Assembly: GCA_903881665.1 (NCBI GenBank)
Contig: CAIRUC010000039.1
Location: 1-33,360, forward strand
From: an uncultured Bacteroidota bacterium
Lineage (GTDB): Bacteria > Bacteroidota > Bacteroidia > AKYH767-A > OLB10
DNA: 33,360 bases
Direction of reading: 5' to 3'
The position numbers and the translations under genes were made by a program. The stretch's first letter is position 1, and the number at the start of each line of letters is the position of its first letter. The notes under the pieces were generated by a model, which was not told the DNA's origin, did not search any database, and was given only the letters and a program-made list of their open reading frames with translations. Shown piece after piece: positions 17,518 through 26,538 of the stretch.

Positions 17518-18399
17518 ATGAAGCACTTATCCTTAATTATTAGTCTGGCATTTATGGCTTTAACTAGTTGTAAAAAAGATGATAGCAGTGAAAGCTATTC
17601 AGCAATACCAACTAATAATGGAACTTCTTCTGTTCCTGCCATATTCACACAGAAAGTGCTACTCGAAACATTTACTGGTGCGGGCCAACCACAATGTCCT
17701 GATGGATTTATTAAAATCGACAACCTAGTTTCAATCAATAGCACGAAAGCAATTCCCGTTTATATTCATTATAACGACGCTATGGAGATTGCTCAATACA
17801 CAACGCTTCAATCAACTTTTGCGAACGGAATGGCTCCGCAATTCCCAAGTGGAATGATAAACAGAACCCCTTCATTAGGCATGGTAATTTTTAACAGAAC
17901 CCAATGGCAATCTAATTTTGATGTTGCTAAAGTAAAACCTGCTAAATGCGGAATTGCTATTTCAACTTCTATTTCAGGAACCATAGCTTCAGTTGCTGTG
18001 CATTCGGGATTTAATGAAGCATTATCAGGCAGCTATAACCTAACTGTTTATTTACTTGAAAATAATGTGAGTGGATTAGGTTTAAATTTTGATCAACGCA
18101 ATTCGTATAATACAGTAACAGGACATTCTTATTTTGGCTTAGGAGATCCTATCATGGGATTCAAACATAATTACGTATTACGTAAAGTATCATCCTCAGC
18201 ATTAGGTGATGCTATTGAAAGCTCATATATTAAAGTTGGAGGCGAAGACATCAAAAACTATAGCATTCCGATTAACGGATTTAACAGCAATGAACTTTAT
18301 GTTGTTGCCTTTATCAGCAAAACAGGAACAACAATTACCGACCGAGAAATCATGAATGTACAACGCGTAAAATTAGGCAGCACACAAAATTGGGATTAA
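17518..18399 (+). CDS. Omp28-related lipoprotein (thioredoxin-like fold)
   Basis: The 293-residue protein is a predicted lipoprotein: a short signal peptide ends in the lipobox LTSC with Cys18, followed by KKDD, as in many Bacteroidota outer-membrane lipoproteins. After a Ser/Asn-rich linker, KVLLETFTGAGQPQCPDG and AIPVYIHYNDAM match the start of the Omp28 family, which has a thioredoxin-like domain. Family members usually have CxxC there (WCGNCP); this one keeps only Cys60, so dithiol redox activity is unlikely. The second half contains strands such as NLTVYLLENN and a HNYVLRKV segment typical of the family. Function is unknown in most members. It stands alone, convergent with the CoA-pyrophosphatase-type Nudix gene. 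Confidence 0.82.
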   Translation: MKHLSLIISLAFMALTSCKKDDSSESYSAIPTNNGTSSVPAIFTQKVLLETFTGAGQPQCPDGFIKIDNLVSINSTKAIPVYIHYNDAMEIAQYTTLQSTFANGMAPQFPSGMINRTPSLGMVIFNRTQWQSNFDVAKVKPAKCGIAISTSISGTIASVAVHSGFNEALSGSYNLTVYLLENNVSGLGLNFDQRNSYNTVTGHSYFGLGDPIMGFKHNYVLRKVSSSALGDAIESSYIKVGGEDIKNYSIPINGFNSNELYVVAFISKTGTTITDREIMNVQRVKLGSTQNWD

Positions 18400-18438
18400 T
18401 AATATAAAGCAGGGAAAAGTAAATTTGATGATCTCTTT

Positions 18439-19074
18439 CTATTTTAGCAAAGCCGTTAATTCTGAAATCATCATCGCTGTAGCACCCCATATTTTAACTC
18501 CCTGATAGTCGTAGTAAGGTGCTTGAAATGAAGACCCTCTTGTGCTAGAAAAAAGTGTCTCTTTTTTATTTTCAGGCTGAAGAAAAAACGACAGCGGCAC
18601 TTCTAAAATATTTTTTACTTCTTCCGTATTTAGAGTGTATTCTGATCGATTAATCATATACCCTGCAAAAGGATATACTAAAAAATTACTTGCCGGAATA
18701 TACAATTCTGTTAACGCCCCAAGCACAGTAATTGTTGACGGGGGTACACCCACTTCTTCTTGTAATTCACGAAGTGCTGTAAACAAAAAATCTGCATCTT
18801 CTTCTTCATGCTTGCCTCCTGGAAAACTCACCTGATGAGAATGAACATCACCCTCAACACCGGTACGTTCCATTAATATTAATGTTGCTTCCCCCGTTTC
18901 AGAAGGAAATAGCAAAGCCATCACACATCCTATTTTATAAGATTCAACTTCATTTAAATAATCTGAAGCAGACTTTCGATGACTAGGAGCCATGTAACGC
19001 TGTGCTTCAACACCTGGCAATTCATTTGCAAATGATTGCTTCAAGACATCAACAGCATTGTCAAACAAAATCAT
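18439..19074 (-). CDS. Nudix hydrolase, CoA pyrophosphatase type
   Basis: This 211-residue protein resembles the family that splits CoA and its derivatives into 4'-phosphopantetheine and 3',5'-ADP. HSHQVSFPGGKHE (residues 78-90) matches the HxGQxSFPGG signature of that family, and the Nudix box follows with Arg102-Glu103 and Glu106-Glu107 in ALRELQEEVGV. The C-terminal IWGATAMM is also typical. It starts 11 bp after the stop of the ABC exporter gene, so the two are probably co-transcribed. Intracellular CoA or oxidised CoA turnover is the expected role; the link to the exporter is unknown. Confidence 0.88.
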   Translation of the reverse strand: MILFDNAVDVLKQSFANELPGVEAQRYMAPSHRKSASDYLNEVESYKIGCVMALLFPSETGEATLILMERTGVEGDVHSHQVSFPGGKHEEEDADFLFTALRELQEEVGVPPSTITVLGALTELYIPASNFLVYPFAGYMINRSEYTLNTEEVKNILEVPLSFFLQPENKKETLFSSTRGSSFQAPYYDYQGVKIWGATAMMISELTALLK

Positions 19075-19085
19075 CTTTTATGCTT

Positions 19086-20849
19086 TTATGCAGGAAGTGT
19101 CTTTTCTGACTTACGTTCGCCAATTTGCTGGCGCCACATTGCGTAATACAATCCGTTAAGCTGCAACAATTCTTCATGACGACCCGATTCAATTATAGTT
19201 CCTTTTTCAAGAACGAATATCTTATCTGCATGCATTACCGTAGAAAGTCGGTGAGCAATTAAAATGGTAATGTGCTCTTTGTTTTCAGAAACATTTCTTA
19301 CTGTATCATTTATTTCTTCTTCCGTTAATGAATCAAGGGCAGAAGTAGCTTCATCAAACACTAACAAAGTAGGCTTTCTTAATAATGCTCGTGCAATTGA
19401 CAATCGTTGCTTCTCTCCTCCTGATACTTTTACGCCACCTTCTCCAATAACCGAATCAAGTCCTTTATCGGCACGAGACAAGAGATTATTTAAAGCTGAT
19501 TTCTTTAAAACATCTAGACATTCTTCGTCGGAGGCTGATGGCGCCACGAACAATAAATTCTCTCGAATAGTTCCTGAAAATAATTGTGTATCCTGCGTTA
19601 CTAATCCTATTTGACTTCGCAACTCATCTAAATTTACAGTCTTTGAACCTGTATTGTTAAAATAAATCTCACCTTCTATTGGCCGATACAATCCTACTAA
19701 TAATTTTACTAAAGTAGTTTTCCCCGAACCTGAAGGCCCCACAAATGCAATTGTTTCACCCTTGTTAGTTTCAAAGGAAATATCTGACACTGCATTTCCT
19801 GATGCTGTATGATGCTTAAACGAAACATGATCGAACGAAAACTTAGTGATCGCACCTAAATTAGCTGGATGATCAGGCTTGTGCTCTGGTTTTATATTTA
19901 ATATATCTTGAAAATTACTTAACGACACTTCAGCTTCGCGATAAACATTTATAATATTACCAAGTTCTTGCAACGGCCCAAAAATATAAAAGCTGTAAAT
20001 AAACATTGTGAAAAACTGCCCGATTGAAATCTGTTTGTCAAAAATCAAATACAGCATTATAAACATTATGGCTGTACGTAAAAGATTAACGCAAGTGCCT
20101 TGAATAAAACTCAAACTGCGTATATACTTCACCTTTTTCAACTCAAGTTGAAGAATTTTTTCGGTAGTTGAATTCAATCGAGAAATCTCTTGCTGGGCCA
20201 AACCTAAACTCTTAACTAATTCAATATTTCTTAACGACTCAGTAGTAGAACCCGCTAATGCTGTTGTTTCTGCAACAATAATTTTTTGAATTCTCTTTAC
20301 CTTCTTACTAAGATATGAACTTAACAGCCCAAGAATAGGAATGGTACCAAAATAAACAGGAGCTATAATCCAATGTACATTAACCGCATAAATTGCCACA
20401 AAAATAATTGCAACTATTGAGGTAAACAAAACATTTATAAAGGTACTTATTAATCGCTCAACATCAGATCTCACTTTTTGCAATTTACCCAAAGTTTCTC
20501 CGCTACGTTGGTCTTCAAAAACAGAATAAGGCAACTCCAGGCTATGTCGAATTCCATCGGCATAAATTTTAGCACCTAACCGTTGAGTAATAACGTTAAC
20601 ATAGTAGTCTTGGAAATTTTTGGCAACCCTACTAATAAATGCAACACCAACGGCAGCACTTAGTAACAAACCAACTCCTTTAAAGAATACGGCTTTACTA
20701 TGCTGATCAAAGTTGGTTACATAATCGTCAATAACGTGCTTAAAAATATAAGGATCTAATAAGGAAAAGACCTGATTTACAGCGGCTAATCCTAATGCTA
20801 GGGCAACTAATTTCCAATAGCCCTTTAAATAATTAAAAAGTAACTTCAT
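19086..20849 (-). CDS. ABC exporter half-transporter, MsbA-like
   Basis: This 587-residue protein carries a six-helix transmembrane domain (about 1-310) fused to one ATPase domain, as in homodimeric type IV exporters of lipids, peptides or drugs. Walker A is GPSGSGKTT at 371-379, with the Q-loop in LVTQDTQLFSGTIREN, signature VSGGEKQRLSIARA, Walker B LLVFDEATSALD and the H-loop in IAHRLS. All ATPase motifs are intact. The cargo cannot be told from sequence. A Nudix gene starts 11 bp downstream. The upstream region is shared with the divergent TonB-C-terminal-like gene. Confidence 0.92.
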   Translation of the reverse strand: MKLLFNYLKGYWKLVALALGLAAVNQVFSLLDPYIFKHVIDDYVTNFDQHSKAVFFKGVGLLLSAAVGVAFISRVAKNFQDYYVNVITQRLGAKIYADGIRHSLELPYSVFEDQRSGETLGKLQKVRSDVERLISTFINVLFTSIVAIIFVAIYAVNVHWIIAPVYFGTIPILGLLSSYLSKKVKRIQKIIVAETTALAGSTTESLRNIELVKSLGLAQQEISRLNSTTEKILQLELKKVKYIRSLSFIQGTCVNLLRTAIMFIMLYLIFDKQISIGQFFTMFIYSFYIFGPLQELGNIINVYREAEVSLSNFQDILNIKPEHKPDHPANLGAITKFSFDHVSFKHHTASGNAVSDISFETNKGETIAFVGPSGSGKTTLVKLLVGLYRPIEGEIYFNNTGSKTVNLDELRSQIGLVTQDTQLFSGTIRENLLFVAPSASDEECLDVLKKSALNNLLSRADKGLDSVIGEGGVKVSGGEKQRLSIARALLRKPTLLVFDEATSALDSLTEEEINDTVRNVSENKEHITILIAHRLSTVMHADKIFVLEKGTIIESGRHEELLQLNGLYYAMWRQQIGERKSEKTLPA

Positions 20850-20936
20850 AAAATTTTCGAAAGTGTAAATATAGCAATTAACAAACGATTGTTATTAAGC
20901 GCTTCTATAGTACATTAGTAAAATGACAATATTTGG

Positions 20937-20944
20937 TAGTTTTG
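20937..20944 (+). promoter_or_regulatory. -7 element for the TonB-C-terminal-like gene
   Basis: TAGTTTTG matches TAnnTTTG and lies 32 bp before ATG 20977. It falls inside the longer open frame that begins at 20923, which supports the downstream start. Confidence 0.45.
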
Positions 20945-20976
20945 GAACATATCAAACTCAAAAGTCGATCCGAAAC

Positions 20977-21477
20977 ATGAAATGTTTTATAGCACTCGCA
21001 TTCTTCTTCATATGCGGAACCCTATCTGCCCAACATACAATTGTAATGAAAGACGGCAGCAAAATGAATGGCGAATTACAGTCAATAAAAGAGAATACCG
21101 TTACCTTCTTTTTTAAGGGAAGCAATATAACATTTCACGTTGGCGAAATTTCAGCCATTTATTTTGACGGAAATATATCTTCTGCCTCCTCAGGTTCAAA
21201 TACAGGACAAAAAGGGGTTTCCTTTGTAATGCCAGGAAGAAAAATAACACGACAACCTAAGATTGACAATCTTACCATGGAAAAAGGAATTGTAACCATT
21301 GAAATTACAATCAATAAATACGGAAATGTAATGAAAGCCGATCCAGGTGCGGAAGGAACAACAACCACTAGCCAATACCTTCTAACAAAGGCAAAACAAG
21401 CAGCAGAAAGTGCTATGTTTGATGGCGGAACAACTTTCCCTCTCGAACAAAAAGGAACAATAACTGTTACCTTCTAA
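20977..21477 (+). CDS. Small exported protein with a TonB-C-terminal-like domain
   Basis: With the start at 20977 the protein has 166 residues and a signal peptide (MKCFIALAFFFICGTLSA before Gln). Residues 20-65 (TIVMKDGSKMNGELQSIKEN, then TFHVGEISAIYF) resemble a small beta-barrel motif common in Bacteroidota exported proteins. The C-terminal 80 residues (MEKGIVTIEITINKYGNVMKA to GTITVTF) match the TonB C-terminal fold as seen in Bacteroidota energy transducers. There is no membrane anchor beyond the signal peptide and no Pro-rich linker, so it is unlikely to be a working TonB. The upstream start at 20923 was rejected because it precedes the signal peptide and covers a -7 element. A terminator follows. 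Confidence 0.75.
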   Translation: MKCFIALAFFFICGTLSAQHTIVMKDGSKMNGELQSIKENTVTFFFKGSNITFHVGEISAIYFDGNISSASSGSNTGQKGVSFVMPGRKITRQPKIDNLTMEKGIVTIEITINKYGNVMKADPGAEGTTTTSQYLLTKAKQAAESAMFDGGTTFPLEQKGTITVTF

Positions 21478-21522
21478 TTCTAGCTTAAACGTATTGATTC
21501 ACGTCAATATGTCCGTTTATGT

Positions 21523-21560
21523 AAAGTGATACGCCAAAAGGTCTGTATCACTTTCTTTTA
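21523..21560 (+). terminator. Rho-independent terminator after the TonB-like gene
   Basis: AAAGTGATAC (21523-21532) and GTATCACTTT (21545-21554) form a perfect 10-bp stem with a 12-nt loop, followed by CTTTTA. A smaller TATTGA/TCAATA repeat lies just upstream (21492-21509). Confidence 0.75.
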
Positions 21561-21599
21561 AATGCCAAATTTTCCTAACTTCATAGTAGATTTAATAAT

Positions 21600-21620
21600 G
21601 GACCTCTTTTTGAAAGGCCC
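21600..21620 (+). promoter_or_regulatory. Hairpin covering an AAAGG ribosome-binding-like site ahead of clpB
   Basis: GGACCT and AGGCCC-type arms around a CTTTTTGA core can fold so that AAAGG (21613-21617) pairs with CCT and TT. AAAGG lies 3 bases before the ATG of a tiny leader ORF. Such masking of a Shine-Dalgarno by a U-rich strand is how some heat-shock RNA thermometers work; here the stem is short and imperfect, so this is only a candidate. Confidence 0.3.
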
Positions 21621-21641
21621 ATGAAAACAAAACAACTATGA
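21621..21641 (+). CDS. Possible six-codon leader peptide overlapping the clpB start
   Basis: ATG 21621 begins a six-codon frame, MKTKQL, that ends with TGA at 21639-21641. That stop overlaps the clpB ATG (21638-21640) in the form ATGA, the classical geometry for translational coupling. The ORF has AAAGG three bases ahead, whereas clpB itself has no Shine-Dalgarno. It is very short and could be chance. Confidence 0.3.
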   Translation: MKTKQL

Positions 21642-24250
21642 ACTTTAATCTATTCACCGTGAAATCGCAGGAGGCTGTTCAACAAGCGCAAACAATTGCT
21701 CTTGCCAATGGACAACAAGCCATCGATACAGGCCACTTACTGAAAGCCTTATTGGAAATCGATGAAAACGTAGTTCCTTTTCTCTTGAAGAAAATCAATG
21801 TAAATCTTCCAGCATTTAAGAAACAACTCGACACTATCGTTAACGGATATCCGAAAATCAGCGGAGGCAACCCGTATATAAGCAATGAACTAAATTCAAT
21901 TTTTCAAAATGCAAATTCACTTTTAAAGGAATATAAAGATGAATTTATTTCTGTTGAACATTTGCTACTTGCATTGTTAAATGGGAAAGATGCCATTTCG
22001 CGCGTATTAAAGGAAAACGGAGTCAACGAAAAAGACCTTAAAAACGCAATTCTAGAGTTACGTAAAGGCGAACGTGTTACGAGTGCTTCGGCTGAAGAAA
22101 CGTATAACTCATTAAGTAAATATGCGCGCAATTTAAACGAACTAGCGCGTAACGGGAAATTAGATCCCGTAATTGGTCGCGACGAAGAAATAAGACGCGT
22201 ACTTCAAATTTTATCGAGAAGAACAAAGAACAATCCTATTTTAATTGGCGAACCTGGTGTAGGAAAAACAGCAATTGCCGAAGGACTTGCGCATCGTATT
22301 ATTAATGGTGATGTTCCAGAAAACCTTAAATCGAAAGTAATTTACTCACTCGATATGGGTTCATTGATTGCTGGAGCAAAATACAAAGGAGAATTTGAAG
22401 AACGATTAAAAGCAGTAGTGAAAGAAGTAATTAGTGCGGAGGGAGATATCGTTCTGTTTATTGACGAAATTCATACACTTGTAGGCGCAGGAGGTGGAGA
22501 AGGAGCAATGGATGCAGCAAACATTTTAAAACCTGCTCTTGCAAGAGGAGAACTAAGAGCTATTGGTGCAACTACATTAAATGAATACCAAAAATATATC
22601 GAAAAAGATAAAGCACTTGAACGACGATTTCAAAAGGTAGTAGTTGAAGAACCGGATGTACAAGATGCTATTTCTATTCTTCGCGGATTGAAAGAACGAT
22701 ATGAATCGCATCATAAAGTACGCATTAAAGATGAGGCTATAATTGCCGCAGCCGAATTGAGCGACCGTTATATTAGTGACCGATTCTTACCCGACAAAGC
22801 GATCGATTTAGTAGATGAAGCAGCGGCTAAATTACGTCTCGAAATGGATTCAGTGCCTGAAGAGCTTGATGAAATTCAACGCAAGATTATGCAGCTCGAA
22901 ATTGAAAGAGCTGCCATTAAGCGTGAAGGTGACAACAAAAAAGTAAAAGAAATTAGCGAAGATCTAGCTAACCTTAATGAACAGCGAAATGCAATAAAAG
23001 GAAGATGGGAAGCGGAGAAGGATGTGATTAAAACTATACAACAATCTAAAACAGATATTGAAAATTTAAAGCTAGAAGCTGACCAGGCGGAACGCACCGG
23101 CGATTATGGGAAGGTAGCTGAAATACGTTACGGAAAAATTAAGCAAGCCGAAGAAAAATTAGTTGCATATAATCAGAAGTTACACGAAGCACAGAAAGAT
23201 AAGCCCCTAATTAAAGAGGAAGTTGATGCTGAAGATATTGCTGAAGTGGTAAGCAGATGGACTGGAGTGCCTGTAAAAAGAATGCTGCAAAGTGAACGGG
23301 AAAAATTACTTCATCTTGAAGACGAGCTGCACAAGCGTGTAGTTGGACAAGAAGAAGCTATAGCAGCTTTATCAGATGCTGTGAGAAGAAGTAGAGCAGG
23401 ATTACAAGACAATAAACGTCCGATAGGTTCATTTATCTTTTTAGGAACCACGGGAGTTGGGAAAACAGAACTTGCAAAAGCTCTTGCCGATTTCTTATTC
23501 AATGATGAAAATGCTATGACACGCATCGACATGAGCGAATACCAAGAACGTCACAGCGTAAGCCGATTGATTGGTGCTCCTCCCGGATATGTTGGATATG
23601 ATGAAGGTGGTCAACTAACCGAATCAGTTAGAAGACGTCCGTACTCAGTTGTATTGCTCGACGAAATCGAAAAGGCTCACCCCGATGTTTTTAACATCTT
23701 GCTTCAAGTACTCGACGACGGCAGGTTAACTGACAATAAAGGCAGAACTGCAAGTTTTAAGAATACAATTATTATTATGACTTCGAATATTGGCGCGCAT
23801 ATAATTCAGGATAATTCAGAAAAATTAACAGAAATTAATCGTGATGAAGTATTAGCAAAAACAAAACTTGAAGTTTATGAACTTCTTAAAAAAACGATCC
23901 GTCCTGAGTTCTTGAATCGTATTGATGAGATTATCATGTTTAGTCCACTGAATCGTGATGAAATCAAACAAATTGTTAGGATTCAATTCAACAGTATTGC
24001 GAAAATGTTAGCGAAAAATGAGATTAAACTTTCCATAACGGAAAACGCTATCGATTGGTTGTCGCAATTAGGATACGATCCTCAGTTTGGCGCAAGACCT
24101 TTGAAACGTGTGATGCAAAAAAGAATACTGAACGAATTAAGCAAACAAATTCTTGCAGACACCATCAACAAAGAAGACGCAATTGAAATCGATTTAGACG
24201 ATAAAAACAACTTTGTATTCAAAAATGCAACAGCAAAAGTTATTGCATAA
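21638..24250 (+). CDS. clpB: Protein disaggregase ClpB
   Basis: ClpB (870 residues) is a hexameric AAA+ chaperone that pulls proteins out of aggregates together with DnaK. The N-domain (1-150) starts with the family-typical [16 protein letters not shown]1 has Walker A GEPGVGKT at 204-211 and Walker [11 protein letters not shown] near 280. The coiled-coil middle domain runs from about 405 to 530 and is charged, as needed for DnaK contact. NBD2 has GTTGVGKT near 609 and [16 protein letters not shown], with the sensor RPEFLNRID. All motifs are intact and the length is standard. A strong bidirectional terminator follows. The leader contains a hairpin and a six-codon ORF that may tune translation. 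Confidence 0.97.
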   Translation: MNFNLFTVKSQEAVQQAQTIALANGQQAIDTGHLLKALLEIDENVVPFLLKKINVNLPAFKKQLDTIVNGYPKISGGNPYISNELNSIFQNANSLLKEYKDEFISVEHLLLALLNGKDAISRVLKENGVNEKDLKNAILELRKGERVTSASAEETYNSLSKYARNLNELARNGKLDPVIGRDEEIRRVLQILSRRTKNNPILIGEPGVGKTAIAEGLAHRIINGDVPENLKSKVIYSLDMGSLIAGAKYKGEFEERLKAVVKEVISAEGDIVLFIDEIHTLVGAGGGEGAMDAANILKPALARGELRAIGATTLNEYQKYIEKDKALERRFQKVVVEEPDVQDAISILRGLKERYESHHKVRIKDEAIIAAAELSDRYISDRFLPDKAIDLVDEAAAKLRLEMDSVPEELDEIQRKIMQLEIERAAIKREGDNKKVKEISEDLANLNEQRNAIKGRWEAEKDVIKTIQQSKTDIENLKLEADQAERTGDYGKVAEIRYGKIKQAEEKLVAYNQKLHEAQKDKPLIKEEVDAEDIAEVVSRWTGVPVKRMLQSEREKLLHLEDELHKRVVGQEEAIAALSDAVRRSRAGLQDNKRPIGSFIFLGTTGVGKTELAKALADFLFNDENAMTRIDMSEYQERHSVSRLIGAPPGYVGYDEGGQLTESVRRRPYSVVLLDEIEKAHPDVFNILLQVLDDGRLTDNKGRTASFKNTIIIMTSNIGAHIIQDNSEKLTEINRDEVLAKTKLEVYELLKKTIRPEFLNRIDEIIMFSPLNRDEIKQIVRIQFNSIAKMLAKNEIKLSITENAIDWLSQLGYDPQFGARPLKRVMQKRILNELSKQILADTINKEDAIEIDLDDKNNFVFKNATAKVIA

Positions 24251-24252
24251 TC

Positions 24253-24303
24253 TTAAATAAAACAAAGAGCCACCTTCATCAGGTGGCTCTTTGTTTTATT
24301 TAA
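24253..24303. terminator. 22-bp bidirectional terminator between clpB and the ureohydrolase gene
   Basis: TTAAATAAAACAAAGAGCCACC at 24253-24274 pairs perfectly with its complement at 24282-24303 around a 7-nt loop. Runs of A and T flank the GC-rich core on both sides, so it can work in both directions. The right arm includes the last codons and stop of the convergent ureohydrolase gene (stop at 24296-24298). Confidence 0.9.
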
Positions 24304-25390
24304 TCAATCCGTTAGACTTTGCAAGCACTCCGCATAAATGAAATAACATTCTAGCGCCAACATTTCCATCCCAATCATCTTTACCTGGCCCTACTTCATT
24401 TAAGTCGAATGAAATTATTTTCTTCTTACTTTTCGCAAGCTCACTTAACAAATATGTAATCTCGTGAAATTCGAATCCACCTGGCACCGGAGTTCCTGTA
24501 TGAGGACATAACTTAGGATCTAATCCGTCAATATCAAAACTTACATGCACATATTCAGGAAGTGCTTCAATTACTTTTTTGCATATCACTCTCCAATTTG
24601 CACCTTCGTACTGACTCTTTCTAACATCAGCATAAGTAAAAACATTTACTCTTTTTTTGTTCGCTAAAGCAAATACCTGCTCTTCTGCACAATAATCACG
24701 AATACCAAGTTGCACCAATTTCGACACTTGCTTTATTTGAAGGGCATTGTACATAATTGAAGCATGAGAATAAGTAAAACCTTCATACGCATTACGCAAA
24801 TCCATATGCGCATCAATCTGAAGTATTCCAAAGTTTTTATATTTCTTCGCTAACGCATTAAAAAAACCTAATGGCGTGCTGTGATCACCACCCACCATTC
24901 CTACAAGCTTACCAAGATCTAACCATTTAGTAACTTCAGCTTCTACTTCACTTATCATTATAGCACTTGCCTCATTTACTTTTGTCTGAATAGCTTTAAG
25001 CTTCGCGTCTTTTTCAGGAGACTTTCCGTCAGCAAAAGCAGCAATAATTTTAGCAGCTGATTTCTTAGCCAATTTACTTTTCTTATATAAAGCTTTTGGT
25101 ATCGCCGTCATTGCAATTCCTTGCTTCCATAATTCAGGAAATTCGCTATGATATAAATCTACTTGAGCGGAAGCTTCTAAAATCGCCTCCGGACCATCTG
25201 AAGTACCACCACCATAACTTACCGTTGCTTCCCAAGGAACAGGAACCAATACGATAGAAGACTCTTCAGTTGAAAATGGCAAGCCAAAAACATTAGCCCC
25301 TTTTAATCCAGGACTATTAGGATCAAAATTTTTCAGTTTTAACACTTTAGAGGAAACAGTGCTTGATTTTTTATTTTTCGCGGTAGCCAT
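24296..25390 (-). CDS. Ureohydrolase family protein (agmatinase/arginase-like)
   Basis: This 364-residue Mn enzyme belongs to the arginase/agmatinase/formimidoylglutamase superfamily, which hydrolyses a guanidino or formimino group. All six metal ligands are visible: His170 in GGDHS, Asp193, His195 and Asp197 in DAHMD, and Asp286 and Asp288 in DIDGLDP. VPVPWEATVSYGGGTSDGPE near the N-terminus is nearest to agmatinases, but the substrate cannot be decided; a HutG role is also conceivable since hutH is in the same window, though 20 kb away. A Lys/Ala-rich insert lies at about 100-160. It follows the histidine kinase gene by 54 bp on the same strand and probably has its own promoter. Confidence 0.88.
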   Translation of the reverse strand: MATAKNKKSSTVSSKVLKLKNFDPNSPGLKGANVFGLPFSTEESSIVLVPVPWEATVSYGGGTSDGPEAILEASAQVDLYHSEFPELWKQGIAMTAIPKALYKKSKLAKKSAAKIIAAFADGKSPEKDAKLKAIQTKVNEASAIMISEVEAEVTKWLDLGKLVGMVGGDHSTPLGFFNALAKKYKNFGILQIDAHMDLRNAYEGFTYSHASIMYNALQIKQVSKLVQLGIRDYCAEEQVFALANKKRVNVFTYADVRKSQYEGANWRVICKKVIEALPEYVHVSFDIDGLDPKLCPHTGTPVPGGFEFHEITYLLSELAKSKKKIISFDLNEVGPGKDDWDGNVGARMLFHLCGVLAKSNGLIK

Positions 25391-25407
25391 ATATTTAATT
25401 TATACTA

Positions 25408-25415
25408 CGAAGATA
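25408..25415 (-). promoter_or_regulatory. Probable promoter of the ureohydrolase gene
   Basis: TATCTTCG on the minus strand matches TAnnTTTG at all but one base and lies 17 bp before the start. A TTG occurs 17 bases upstream of it, inside the accepted -33 spacing. Confidence 0.4.
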
Positions 25416-25444
25416 GCAAGTAAATAAATGAACAAAAAATGAGG

Positions 25445-26494
25445 CTATTTACTCTTCTTTACGGAGAACGAAAAAGTAGTCCCCTTCCCTACTTCACTAG
25501 CCACACTAATATATTGATGGTGGGCTTCAATAATATGCTTAACAATCGCTAATCCAAGTCCAGTACCACCCTGCTCGCGCGACCTACTTTTATCAACCCG
25601 ATAAAAACGTTCGAACAAACGCGATAAATGATGCTTTTCGATACCAATCCCATTGTCTTCAACATCCACTATGATTTTATCATCACCATCGGCATAACGT
25701 ATTTCGGTTTGTCCATCAGCCTTGCCGTACTTAATAGAATTCACCATTAAATTCACAAGCACTTGACGAATTAAATCCCGATCACCAAAAACATATTGCG
25801 GTTTATCTAAATCTGCATTAAGAACTAAATTTACTTTTTTCTCTTTAGCTTGTAGCTCCAACGATTCGATAACGTCTTTTGTTAAATCAAGCATATCGAA
25901 AGTACGCATCTCCACAATCAACTCCCCTGCTTCTAACTTCGAAATTGATTCTAAGTCATCTACCATAGCTATCAAACGATCGATACTCTTACTTGCCTTA
26001 TTAAGATAGAGAATGTTTACTTCAGCATCATCAATTCCTCCGTCTATTAAAGTGTGAACATATCCTTGTGCCGAAAAAATTGGAGTTTTAAGTTCGTGAG
26101 AAACATTGCTTAAAAACTCTCTTCTATAAACTTCAACTTGCTTTAGTTGATCGATTTCTTCACGCGACTCATTGCTCCAGTCAACTAAAATTCGATTTAT
26201 TTCAGAAGTAATATCACGTTCCTTTTCTTCAAAAGCTCGAATTGGCTCGTTTGGATTCTTTAAGCGAATGATGTGCTTGTAAATTTGATAGAGATTTGAA
26301 AAAATGTATTTCCCGTATAAAACTCTAAATGTTAGACCGCAAACAGAGAAAACAATAATAAATGAAACTAAATAAAAATATCCAGGAGGATTAACTTTTG
26401 CTATTGACAACATTGCAAACTCCAACAATGTTAGCACAGCGGCCATCACTATTGAAGTAATTAATGCTATTTGAGTAGGATTGACTCGTTTCAT
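25445..26494 (-). CDS. Sensor histidine kinase, PhoR-like
   Basis: The 349-residue kinase has two membrane segments (about 8-31 and 39-60) with only a few residues between them, so it has no sizeable periplasmic sensor, as in E. coli PhoR. The HisKA domain carries phospho-acceptor His133 in FLSNVSHELKTP. The ATPase domain has the N box NLMVNSIKYG, G1 DNGIGI, the F box FERFYRVDKSRS and G2 GGTGLGLAIVKHI. No PAS or HAMP domain is clear. It lies 44 bp after the response-regulator gene and is surely its partner. The neighbouring porin and receptor genes, and the 11-bp repeats at their promoters, suggest phosphate sensing; that is inference. Confidence 0.92.
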   Translation of the reverse strand: MKRVNPTQIALITSIVMAAVLTLLEFAMLSIAKVNPPGYFYLVSFIIVFSVCGLTFRVLYGKYIFSNLYQIYKHIIRLKNPNEPIRAFEEKERDITSEINRILVDWSNESREEIDQLKQVEVYRREFLSNVSHELKTPIFSAQGYVHTLIDGGIDDAEVNILYLNKASKSIDRLIAMVDDLESISKLEAGELIVEMRTFDMLDLTKDVIESLELQAKEKKVNLVLNADLDKPQYVFGDRDLIRQVLVNLMVNSIKYGKADGQTEIRYADGDDKIIVDVEDNGIGIEKHHLSRLFERFYRVDKSRSREQGGTGLGLAIVKHIIEAHHQYISVASEVGKGTTFSFSVKKSK

Positions 26495-26538
26495 TTCTAT
26501 TAGACGAAAATAAGGAATTAAATGAAACGCAATCTTAA

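Noticed and set aside
24296..25390. Assignment of the ureohydrolase as HutG, completing histidine degradation with hutH.
   Set aside because: The genes are 20 kb apart and the motifs are nearer to agmatinase; substrate cannot be decided from sequence.
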